This document shows, in pieces, positions 11,806-21,082 of a stretch of DNA of 64,000 nucleotides. Position numbers and translations under genes: made by a program. The notes beneath the pieces were generated by a model. That model did no database searches. It saw only the letters and a program-made list of their open reading frames with translations, and had not been told where the DNA came from. The DNA is from Juglans regia (Eukaryota; Streptophyta; Magnoliopsida; Fagales; Juglandaceae): NCBI RefSeq assembly GCF_001411555.2, contig NC_049901.1, positions 30,986,933 through 31,050,932 of the forward strand, given 5' to 3'. Each line of letters begins with the position of its first letter. Positions within the stretch are counted from its first letter, which is position 1.

Positions 11806-12455
11806 CATGACACCAAGTTGAGATGGGGCATTATCTCGGTGGAGCTCATCTGGTCACTCGGGAGCACATAAAATCGAGTGACGTTCCCTGGGTTGTTGCC
11901 AGCTAACACTAGGCTCGAGCGAGACAGTAACACTCTCAAGTCGACTCCGTTGCCTCTCTACTGACGGAGGCTAGAGGATACTTGGTCACGAATGCATCGG
12001 GCGCGGAGCTGGAAATCTCTTATTACGAAGTCACATGCATGGTCATTATCAGTAGTGTAGCGAATGGAGCCAAAGTATGCGGATGATCTATAGGAGAGAC
12101 CATGGTGCATGCATTAATAAAATGATTGTATGGATTGTATGTGAATCACAACCCTAAGTCGAGATGGAGCATTATCTCGGTGAAGTTCTTCTGGCCACTC
12201 GGGAGCGTGTAAAACTACGTGACATCCCTTGGGTTGTCACTAAGAGACAATGGGCTCGGGTGAGACTGTAATGCTCTCAGGTCGACTTCGTTACCTCTTT
12301 GTTGGCGGAGACTAGAGGATGCCTAGTCACGTATGCAACAGGTGTGGAGCTGAGCATCGCTCGTTATAAAGTAACACACGGTCGTTACCCATGGTGTGAT
12401 GAAAGAAGTCAAGTGTGTGGATTGTCCATAGGGGAGACCATGGTGCATACCTTAA
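11806..12455 (+). repeat. Two tandem copies of a ~310-340 bp LTR module
   Basis: The module with GGGGCATTATCTCGGTGGAG starts at about 11806, and a second copy at about 12147. Both run to a GGAGACCATGGTGCAT motif. It is orthologous in position to 7231-7800. Confidence 0.6.
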
Positions 12456-12646
12456 TTTAAAACATATGTTTTCTACATCAAAAATGTGATTTTCCAGTGC
12501 GTGGTGTTTTGTGTGAGATTTAGGGATATACTTGTGTTTGAAATCTTTCAAATGTTATAATTCTCTGAGATTCTTTTTTTTTTTAGCATAATTTGATATT
12601 TTTCCACTTGCTTGTATTTTGAGTGTTAGTTTTGATTTCACTTACT

Positions 12647-12690
12647 GAGGTTTTGTGAAATCTCACTGAGGAATCCTAACATACGATTCC
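12647..12690 (+). other. Conserved double stem-loop, copy 4
   Basis: GAGGTTT (12647-12653) pairs with AAATCTC (12658-12664), with one G.U pair. GGAAT (12670-12674) pairs with ATTCC (12686-12690). The second stem again differs in sequence from the other copies but keeps pairing. Confidence 0.5.
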
Positions 12691-14134
12691 GCCCTGTAGA
12701 ACCGTAGATTTTAATACAGAGGATGGGTTCAGGTATGGAGGTCCAGCTCTGCCTAAGGAGTGAAGATTTGGGGCCTTTCCCCCCTTTGTGTTTACGCGTT
12801 GTTATTTGGCTTAATCTTATTTGGATGATTGTATTTTTTTTTAAGCTAGAGTTTTGAAGACTTGTGGTGTATGGATATTTGTTCGGTGATGTAGCTTTAA
12901 TTTTTGGTATTGTCAGAATAATGACTACCCTTTTTTATTTTTTCACTATGAATTAACTGCACACTACTATATTGTATGTATGCACACACTTGCTATCACA
13001 ATGCACTAAGGATGTATATATGATCCGAGCGGCCAACATCTTGGTATCATGACTTCAACCAAAACACAAACCGAGGTCGAGGGCACCACAAGTTTCATGT
13101 CCAATTAGTACTTGTTTAGTGATCAATGGGTAGAACATGCATATATTTATGATAGTACCATTATATGAAAAATACTATTTATCATCTTTTTAATCATCAT
13201 GATTCCCTTTCATCCCTTTACTTGGTTATCAAATGATTAGAAGATAAGTAGATGATGATAAATAATTTTCCAATAATCTGATACCACATTAGATCATGAT
13301 GATGCAAAGATATTGACGAATAACACTTCTCAAAATATATGTAGAGTTGATTCAACAAAATAAATTCTGTAGAAAAAGTGCATGCAAGGATTGAATTCCA
13401 ACGATATAAATTTAAGTGAAGCACAATTTTAACTATTTTTCACTTGAAAAAACTACTCATTTAAGTTTACCATTCATTTGGATTAGCAATCTTGGAGTAC
13501 TACTGTGTCATAATTATAATCCAATATCAAAAACGTTAAATTAAAGTACTACTGGTAAATGATGATATATATATGGAGTTGGATTTAAAAGTTCATGACG
13601 AGTAGGCCCTAAATATATATATAAATCTTGAAGATATTCCTGAAGGGTATTATTCTTTCCTTCATCATGTGTGTAGCTACATTTCAAAGAGTATTCATGA
13701 TATGCTATATTCACTACAACAGAAATGACTTTTCATTGAAGAAAATTTCCGTCCAAGAGAAAGGTACTGTTGCAGTGATCAGTTGAACTAGCTAGCTAGG
13801 AAGCCTCCTGTCGGAGGATCTCCTAAAAGTTTTTAGTATGCATGCCTACATATATTGTAGGAATCAGTATTCACATCTCATGTATGTGTGTGTATAAACA
13901 TACAAACACACAATTTTGAGCAAATTAACTAAATATTCTTGATCATGCCAACTAATTAGAACTTTAAGGAGAATTAAGCAACTAGCTAGCTAGCTAGCGC
14001 TGCTAGTGAGGAATTTTAAAGCGGGTGGAAAGATTAATTTTAAGCCTAGATAAGTACACCTAATAAGTACTTAAGTAATTAACATTAGAACTTCCTGATC
14101 CTACATCCAAGAAATTTGATTAAGTGGGTGAAGA

Positions 14135-14138
<4 letters not shown>

Positions 14139-14181
<43 letters not shown>

Positions 14182-14203
14182 TGCACAACTATAACTGAGG
14201 AAA

Positions 14204-14236
<33 letters not shown>
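14139..14236. repeat. Two (AT)n microsatellites
   Basis: (AT)n runs span 14139-14173, followed by a short (AC)n, and 14208-14236. The open frame across them encodes only alternating Ile/Tyr and is not a gene. Confidence 0.9.
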
Positions 14237-14239
<3 letters not shown>

Positions 14240-14407
14240 CGTTTAGGAGATCAACAGTGAAAAATCTTAAAACTAGCTTGTTTGTTTCTTTGTGTATGCG
14301 CGTGACAGAAAAGTTAAACTAGGGAAAATCTAAGATCCAAATATAAAATATTTAACCAATGCACCAAGAACACATGAGTACTGTTTAACTGGTATATATG
14401 TTTCTTT

Positions 14408-14455
14408 GTGTGTGTGCGCGCGCGCGCGCATGAGAGAGAGAGAGAGAGAGAGTAT
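14408..14455. repeat. Compound (GT)n(GC)n(GA)n microsatellite
   Basis: Consecutive short runs of TG, CG and AG dinucleotides are directly visible. Confidence 0.9.
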
Positions 14456-15092
14456 ATACTATACATTGATCTTCTCGAGGCCGGCCAGTATCACAGTTTT
14501 GAATTTACTGAGTTAGTTTTCAAGAGTAAAGTGTGCTAAACTACATGATTCTGATATGATCAAAATTAATATTTCGATCGGTGAGCTTAAAATCATTTCA
14601 TAATACTAGTTATAATAACAGACCCAATTCCATCATCTTAGGGACGACGCGTACCTGATCATTTATTTAATTAGGTCTTCTAGTGCTTATATATACAAAT
14701 TAGGGTTTCAGGGATTTATAAGTTTGAAAGGAAGATATATACTTCATTTGATCTTAATTTAGTACTACCCTAGCTAGCTCATTTATAAATCCCTCCTTGA
14801 TCAGTATATTTTGAAGTACTCCACGATCGAATTGATCAATTCAAGGATGCAATATATGTCAAGAAGATTAAAGTTGGCTCATCACTATATATATTTTCTC
14901 TTTATATATATATATAGTACTTGCTTCAACGTGCATGATATTATTAGAATTTGAATTTAATGCCAGCAATTAATAGAGGTTAGGCTTCTGATCAGCAAAC
15001 AGTATTAATTATGATCTGGAATTTGAAAGCAACTGATGATGATGATGATCATAAAGAAATAATTACCATATCCAATTTAGCCAAAGCAGGAA

Positions 15093-15638
15093 TCAACCAC
15101 CAAAGTGTGCAGAAGAAGCACTTGATGCTTCATTTCCCTTGCTTTGATTAGTCTTGATCTTCTTTTTCTTCTTATAAGGGATCCCCCTTGCTTTAGCTTG
15201 ATAGTCCCTCACCTCTCGAAGATAAACTCGGATTGCACTATTGGCAAAGGGATTCATCTCTGGTGAGCCTCCATTCTCTTCATAAGCAGCTCTAAGTCGC
15301 CCAATGAGAGCATCTAGGCTACCCCAAGCTTGTCTAAGTGGGCAGGCGCAAGGCGCTGGCGGCTCAGGCTGTCCGTAAAACATACAGCCTTGAAGGTGAA
15401 CTTTGGTCTTTCCAAATTGGTCAAGATATCGAAGAAAGTCTAAGACATGATTGCAATTGCACTGGGAGAGTAGAACTAGGGGCCTCTGGTTCTTCAGATA
15501 TTGCCCAAAAGTGTTCCAATCCCTTCTTTTTTGAGATTCATAACGGCTTGGTGTTGTTTGTTGTTGCTGTTGTTGCTGCTGATAATCGTTTAGAGAGTTT
15601 GACGATCCAGCTTGTGCAAGAGCTTTCCCACTAGACAT
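15093..15638 (-). CDS. LSH: ALOG-domain protein, LIGHT SENSITIVE HYPOCOTYLS (LSH) family
   Basis: The single uninterrupted frame of 181 residues has an ATG at 15638 and a TGA at 15093-15095, and lacks introns as is usual for this family. After a low-complexity start with eight glutamines (residues 20-27), the ALOG domain runs from about 31 to 155 with the hallmark [17 protein letters not shown] at its start and [19 protein letters not shown] later. The domain contains the zinc-ribbon insert residues His81, Cys85, Cys97 and Cys99. A lysine block at 156-162 is the typical nuclear localisation signal, followed by a short Ser-rich tail. Family members are nuclear, DNA-binding regulators that act in organ boundaries, light-dependent seedling growth and inflorescence architecture (Arabidopsis LSH1-10, rice G1, tomato TMF). 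The QYLKNQRP and CNHVLDFL wording places it nearer LSH10-type than LSH1/3/4, from memory. Nothing is missing from the domain, so I judge it functional. Confidence 0.93.
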   Translation of the reverse strand: MSSGKALAQAGSSNSLNDYQQQQQQQQTTPSRYESQKRRDWNTFGQYLKNQRPLVLLSQCNCNHVLDFLRYLDQFGKTKVHLQGCMFYGQPEPPAPCACPLRQAWGSLDALIGRLRAAYEENGGSPEMNPFANSAIRVYLREVRDYQAKARGIPYKKKKKIKTNQSKGNEASSASSAHFGG

Positions 15639-15736
15639 TGTGGTACTACTACTGATTAATGATCAATACTGAAGATAATTGATAGATTTGAGGGTTTTGC
15701 TAAATAAAGCAAAGATCAAAGCCAATGCGGGTGAAG

Positions 15737-15762
15737 GGAATAGGAATAGGAATAGGAATAGG
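15737..15762. repeat. GGAATA hexamer repeat in the likely ALOG leader
   Basis: Four exact GGAATA units plus a partial one lie about 100 bases upstream of the ALOG start codon. This is between the putative TATA box and the ATG, so it is probably transcribed as 5' untranslated sequence. Confidence 0.75.
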
Positions 15763-15823
15763 CCGAAAGTGGAGGAAGATGAAGATTACATCACGAGGCT
15801 ATTGAGTAGACATGCCATGGGCC

Positions 15824-15831
15824 ATATATAT
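15824..15831 (-). promoter_or_regulatory. Candidate TATA box of the ALOG gene
   Basis: ATATATAT sits about 186 bases upstream of the ATG on the minus strand, within CATATATATGG. It is the nearest TATA-like motif in a GC-richer setting, but this AT-rich region offers other candidates farther upstream. Confidence 0.35.
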
Positions 15832-15899
15832 GACTTGCCCATCTTTTTTTTCATCTTTCATTCTCAATAAACCTAGAAAGAGATACAAAGAGATTACAT

Positions 15900-16176
15900 A
15901 AAATAAATTTAAAAATTGATGTGATTTTATGGAATCCGTTATATATATTTTATAATTAAAATAATTTTATAATCTGACATACCACAACAAGATATATCAA
16001 TTTGTAAGTTTATTTTTGTGTAATCACTTTATGACTAAAGTATTTTCCATCATATATATACATATATATTTTTAAAAAAAAGTTAACATCAGTATTCATT
16101 GTTTTACCCCAATATAGCTAGCTAGCTAGCTATAAGCTGCATGCATACGATCATCGAATATTAATTATATAGGTAG

Positions 16177-16216
<40 letters not shown>

Positions 16217-17344
16217 GCCCTTAATTTGTCAACGGAAGACTTAATCATTGAATTAAAAACCTGCAAATTTATCATTATTTATTATAGAAAAATATATTTA
16301 TCATCAATTTTTTCATCATCCTCTCAGCATTTCATGGTGTGACATTAGATGATAGGTTTACAAAAAAAATATAATAAAGAGTCTCCAATCATCTAATAAC
16401 ATATACCATATATATGATGATGAAAAGATTATAAGAATTGGAATGACGAGTAACATTACTCTTTATTATAACCCCGGACACTACCAATATCAGTAATATT
16501 CACCATTCAATATTGCAATTTTTTTATATATTATTGGTAATATAAAATATATATATCTGTATAAAAAATAGCAGAATTAATTAATGTTCAAACATTAAAG
16601 AATTAATTATGTCATACATATATATATATATATATGGGATATATGGTGCTGCACGCTGTCATGCATGATCTAGATATATATATTGATCGATAGATCTTGT
16701 AAGTTGTACGTACGAGTTAATCTTGTTACTGTTGGAGTATAGTGTTTGGGAGAAACAAGTTGCAAATTGGGATGACTTTTTGTGTTGTTATATCACTGTT
16801 TATATTTGAATTATTAAACAGAATTGCAAACGAGATATGCTGGAAAGATTTGATGTTGCTAGCTGCATAATATATATGGTTGTCCTTGTCAATAAAAGCT
16901 GGATCGAATATATTTATATTTATATATATATATATAAACCCTAAGCACTGCATGAAAAGAGATACTAAAATTACCACCAGTCATATAAACTCCCCATCAA
17001 ACCTGTTATCAAATTCAAACTTGAGATGTTTCTCGAAAACAATAAAGATCCATCGAGCAGCTGCATGCATGCCATGCCATGCCAAACGCATAACACATTA
17101 TACTGCATGCATGGTTTACATGCAAGTTAGCCAGATATATGCATGCATGCATGTGTAAAGTCATGCATTATATATAGGGAAACATGTATCTTCCTTCTTA
17201 CCTTTTTTTCTTTCTCCACCTTTTTCGCCCTACCAACCCGGCCCTGATCCTCTCTTTACATGCAGCATGCTTAATTAGTACATGATCATGCATGCATGCA
17301 TGCGCATGCGAGGGCGCAGGACAAAAGCCTTTTTTAACTTTAAA
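15900..17344. other. AT-rich region upstream of the ALOG gene
   Basis: I find no gene. There are (AT)n tracts (16178-16212, about 16619-16636), GCTAGCTAGC and GCATGCATGC tandem words, and many dispersed TATATA strings. It may contain distal regulatory sequence of the ALOG gene, which I cannot delimit. Confidence 0.5.
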
Positions 17345-17563
17345 GGCCCGTTTGTTTTCAGAGATGAGATGAGATGAGTTGAGATTAAAGTTAAAAAGTT
17401 GAATAAAATATTGTTAAAATATATTTTTTAATATTATTGTTGTTTTGAGATTTGAAAAAGTTAAATTATTTATTTTATTTTGTGTGGAGATTTGGGAAAG
17501 TTGTAATGATGAGGTGAGATGAGATGAGATGAGATGAGATGTTTTTGGAAAACAAACAAGGCC
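17345..17563. mobile_element. MITE of the GAGATGAGAT family
   Basis: The ends GGCCCGTTTGTTTTC (17345-17359) and GAAAACAAACAAGGCC (17548-17563) are near-perfect inverted repeats. The 219 bp interior has GAGATGAGAT words, TTGAATAAAATATTGTTA and GAGATTTGAAAAAGTTAAAT. The interior recurs at 42177-42875 (split), 43745-43975, 48269-48451 and 49061-49279. It has no coding capacity. No clear target duplication is visible. Confidence 0.75.
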
Positions 17564-17935
17564 GTTTTTTGAAAGATTGATCTATAGCTAGCTAGCTATA
17601 AAATAGTGAAAGCTTATTAATTAACACATCCATCTGATAATTAGTATTTTAACATGTCGTAAAATTAAGTTACTAGTTAAATAATTACCTGCAAAAAACA
17701 ACGTCCCATGAAATTAATCTTAATTCTATATATACCAGAATATCAGAGCTATATTTAATTCCCTAATATTTATATTAATTAATTACAGGGACGTTAATTA
17801 CTTTTCATTGATACATCATCCCCATAAATTACTTTGGACGAAAGGCAGTCTCATTTCCCAAAAATATTCAAAGCAATTAATTTATAAATAAGACTTCATG
17901 ATTACTTTTCTAATTCACATATTATTATATGGTTC
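17564..17935. other. AT-rich spacer
   Basis: No coding or repeat structure beyond short AT tracts is recognisable. Confidence 0.5.
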
Positions 17936-17956
17936 TAATTATATATATAATTTGTT
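17936..17956. repeat. Left target-site duplication of the retroposed copy
   Basis: The 21 bases differ from 18639-18657 only by one additional TA dinucleotide in the AT run. Confidence 0.7.
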
Positions 17957-18638
17957 GAATTGATAGATATTTTTCCCTTTGGGAACCCTCTCTCTCAATC
18001 CAAAAAAAAAAAGCCTCCAGATCTAAGTTTAACTAGAGGATCGGTGGCATTAGCTTTCTCCTCCTTCTCCCTCTCATTCCCTTATTTCTTAGTTTATTTT
18101 TCTTCTTTCAAGGATGAAAAAGTCAGATCTACAGTTTTCCAATAACCGTTAAGAGACTCTTAGGCTGCAAATCGTTCAGACAATAGTGGCGGTTTTGCTG
18201 AAATCACCGTGCATGATCCTCAAGCATAGGATTACCGGAATCACCACTACCAAATCTCAGATTTGACTTTTGTGGTTGAAAGGAGATAAGTTTGTTGCCT
18301 TCACATGTCGTCAAAGTCTATCGGAGTTGGTCCAAACTCCAATCCATCATTTTTGTCCTTGTTTTCCTTATTGTATTGTAAAAAAAAAAAGTTCGTCCTT
18401 TGGACGGTTTGTCTGTAGAAGTTGAGTTCTCCCTTTCTATGAATGGTGAAGTTGAGTTTATGTTTGGGCAAAGAACTACTGTCTCTTAGACATTTGCCTG
18501 TAGAGAGTATTAGCAGTAGTGAAGTCCAGACCAGTCCAAATGGTTGACGGAGATATCTCTGCATATATCCAGTTATGGATGTAAGTTTCTCTTGATGAAT
18601 AAATGAATGATAACATTTTTCTTAAAAAAAAAAAAAAG
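17957..18638 (+). mobile_element. Retroposed copy with poly(A) tail and 19-21 bp target duplication
   Basis: The 682 bp insert ends in AATAAATGAATGATAACA, spacer and 14 A's (18624-18637). It is bounded by near-identical repeats at 17936-17956 and 18639-18657, the mark of LINE-driven integration. No frame is long or familiar. It could be a processed copy of a transcript or a 5'-truncated LINE. Short internal A-runs (about 18001-18010, 18380-18390) are also present. Confidence 0.65.
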
Positions 18639-18657
18639 TAATTATATATAATTTGTT
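18639..18657. repeat. Right target-site duplication of the retroposed copy
   Basis: It follows the A-tail directly and matches 17936-17956 except for one TA unit. Confidence 0.7.
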
Positions 18658-18837
18658 TTCTTGAAAAATTAACGACAATTCGCCATGATTAATTAAGCTC
18701 GGTTTCTGGTCATTTAATTTCGATATATAAAATTAATTTAAGTTTTTTAATTTCAATAAAATCAGTTTTATTGAGAAATGTAGTAGTTACTACCGGCCTA
18801 TTCGTTAAAAAAGCAAAACAGCATCTCTCTTCAAGAT

Positions 18838-18879
<42 letters not shown>

Positions 18880-19030
18880 AGTCACACTTCTATTTTTCAT
18901 TTTCCAATCTATTGAAAAATTAACAAAATCAGTATCATCCATGAAATAACTTAATTTCTTTGGTGTATATATGTTACAGTTTTATTCAAAAGAGTCTTGA
19001 AAGTTAATATATCTACGATTTTTGAGTATA
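18658..19030. other. AT-rich spacer with (AT)n tract
   Basis: An (AT)n run spans about 18839-18869. I see nothing else that can be supported. Confidence 0.5.
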
Positions 19031-19690
19031 TAGGGCTGTAAATGAACTAGTCTGTTCGATAGCTCACTCGGTACTCGTCCGGTTAAACTCGAATCGAACT
19101 TGACTCGTGAAAAAAAAAAGCTCACCCGTGAAAATAGATATCCGTTCAATTAATAAATGACACATATCCGATAAAACTTTATTCGACTCCGCTAAGGCTT
19201 GCTAAGGCCCGCTGGTTTATGCTCGAGTCGACTTGTTAGTTCGACTCGATTAAAGCTTATTCATATATTGAAAAATATATACATACGCATATATATATAT
19301 GTATTAGCTAATAATAAAAGTATAACACTTTTATAATTAAATATATAATATGTAATCTAATTACTTATGTCTATATATTGAATATACTTCATAGGTATAT
19401 TTTATAATTTGTATAATAATTAGTCGATAAGATTTAATAATTTCATATACTAGTATATGGAAACTACATATGAAATAGATATTAAAATGTAGGTATATAA
19501 TATATTGTTAATATGGATAAATATCAACTAGTTAGATATTAATTATTTATAAATTTTTAAAATCTTATAATTTAATAGAGATTCTACTTGTTAGTTGTAC
19601 ATATTCAATATTAGACTTTTTATTTTTTTATTTATCTAATGTATTAATTATTAAATCTTATTAAAAAAAACAATTCAAGCTCAAGTTGAG
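19031..19690. mobile_element. hAT-like non-autonomous element, left end clear, right end lost
   Basis: TAGGGCTGTAAATGAAC at 19031 resembles the TAGGGGTGTAA end of the hAT element at 60854. It is followed by about 230 bases rich in CTCG/TCGA motifs (ACTCG, TTCGACTCG), then AT-rich sequence. The expected right end is not seen. A GAGCATCCTCAATGG motif near 19698 looks like the end of a PIF/Harbinger-type MITE and may have replaced it. Confidence 0.4.
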
Positions 19691-20774
19691 AGTTTAGAGC
19701 ATCCTCAATGGATTATCTAAAAGTTAAATTCATTGAGTATTTAACTATTAGAGAGTAAAATATACTCACAATGGATTAGTTAAATTCCAAATAATTAGAA
19801 TTTAACTACAATAACTTTTAAATTTGGAATTTTAAAAGTTTTTTTAAATTTGAAAGTCATTCTAGATACATCAAATATATTTTTTATCAATTATTTCTCA
19901 CTCCGTTTCTTTCTCATCAACGTTCAGTGACATTCCTTATCAATTATTTTTGTATTGCACTTTCATTGAGATTTCTTTATTATATATAATCATTTTATCT
20001 GTTTAGTATCTTTTTTATTTTTTGAAGTAGTTTTGTATCTTTCATGATAGTTCTCTGGTTCTTGGAAAACTTGAGAATAGAAAAAAAAAAAATTCCAAAT
20101 TTGGTCTGGAAAGGAAGCTGTTTCCAGCGTGATTAACATGTTTTTTTGTTCAGATTATTCATTTCTGTGAAGATCCTACATGTACGTGGTGAGCCATCAG
20201 TCATTTATAATTTGGTAAAAAAAAATATAGTTGAATGGGAAATATTGGATTGATTTGTATTAGCTAGAATAGTAAATTATGATAAAATAAAATAAATTAA
20301 TAATTAAAAAAATATTTAATTTTTTTAATTATTAATTACTCATTACTATATAATGAATAAATTGATAATTCAATGCAGAAATTTGATGTGAATAATCAAA
20401 ACTAAATTCATCTTATATTATATTATTGTTATAAAATGAAAAAATAGTTATTCGAATATAGAAATTTATATGAATGAAATAATCAAAAACTAAATCCATC
20501 TTATATAAAATTGAAATATTTAAATCAAGAAAACTTTAAATGTTTTTTTTTTAAATCTACGATTTATTGTAAAAATATATTATAAAATAATTATAACTGC
20601 AGTCATGTCATTTCTCTAATATATAATATAATATTGTTCTACCAATGAAATCAGAGATTTGCTTGGAAACAATATCATTTGTCATAGCTTTATTCGTGAT
20701 GGGATAGTGTTGGCCTTGGGACCGCAAAAGATGTCCAGGATCGTACGGATTTCCTATTTTCTTTATCTTTTATC

Positions 20775-20820
<46 letters not shown>

Positions 20821-21010
20821 TTAAGTGAGAGAGAAGATTCCTAAAAAGAAAGATAGTTATGTGATTTTGAGATTATTTTTTTAACCTGCGAAACATCGTA
20901 CTTGTATAGATGTATGTTTAATCCTAGGTATGAAAGTTACTTAAAATAAAAAGGATGGTAGCTTTTAATTTTATTAATAACCTTCACTTGTGACATGGAA
21001 AATATCATGA
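19691..21010. other. AT-rich intergenic region
   Basis: It contains a GAGCATCCTCAATGG motif at about 19698 of the kind that ends plant PIF/Harbinger MITEs, without a matching partner I can find. A (TTA)n microsatellite spans 20784-20820. No gene was recognised. Confidence 0.45.
20784..20820. repeat. (ATT)n microsatellite
   Basis: About twelve ATT units in a row. Confidence 0.9.
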
Positions 21011-21026
21011 TTGTAAACAAATCATG
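21011..21026. repeat. Target-site duplication, 3' side of the LINE
   Basis: TTGTAAACAAATCATG is identical to 27323-27338. Two following T's also match but merge with the poly(T) run. Confidence 0.92.
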
Positions 21027-21045
21027 TTTTTTTTTTTTTTTTTTT
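21027..21045 (-). other. Poly(A) tail of the LINE
   Basis: Nineteen T's on the plus strand directly beside the target duplication represent the A-tail of the minus-strand element. Confidence 0.85.
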
Positions 21046-21082
21046 CTAATCAAGCATATTATAAATAATAAATTATAAAAGT

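Larger units (their letters stand above)
10272..13050 (+). repeat. Right LTR (about 2.8 kb) of a Ty3/Gypsy-like element
   Basis: It begins TGTGAAGCC right after the polypurine tract. It contains a TATA-like TATATATA at 10648-10655, three (TC)n tracts, a duplicated ~320 bp module at 11806-12455 and a stem-loop pair at 12647-12690. It is related throughout its second half to 6567-8402. Its right end near 13050 is approximate, since similarity to the left LTR fades after a GGCCAACATCT motif. No protein is encoded; the frames here are microsatellite artefacts. Confidence 0.55.
13051..15092. other. AT-rich intergenic region downstream of the ALOG gene
   Basis: I see no gene. It contains GCTAGC-type tandem repeats (13978-13997), two (AT)n tracts and a compound GT/GC/AG microsatellite. 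The part nearest 15092 would hold the 3' untranslated region of the minus-strand ALOG gene. I could not pick a polyadenylation signal with confidence. Confidence 0.6.

Noticed and set aside
14116..14322. Frame with Ile-Tyr repeats
   Set aside because: It translates (AT)n tracts.
15338..15634. 98-residue plus-strand frame opposite the ALOG gene
   Set aside because: It is the antisense shadow of a clearly conserved coding sequence.
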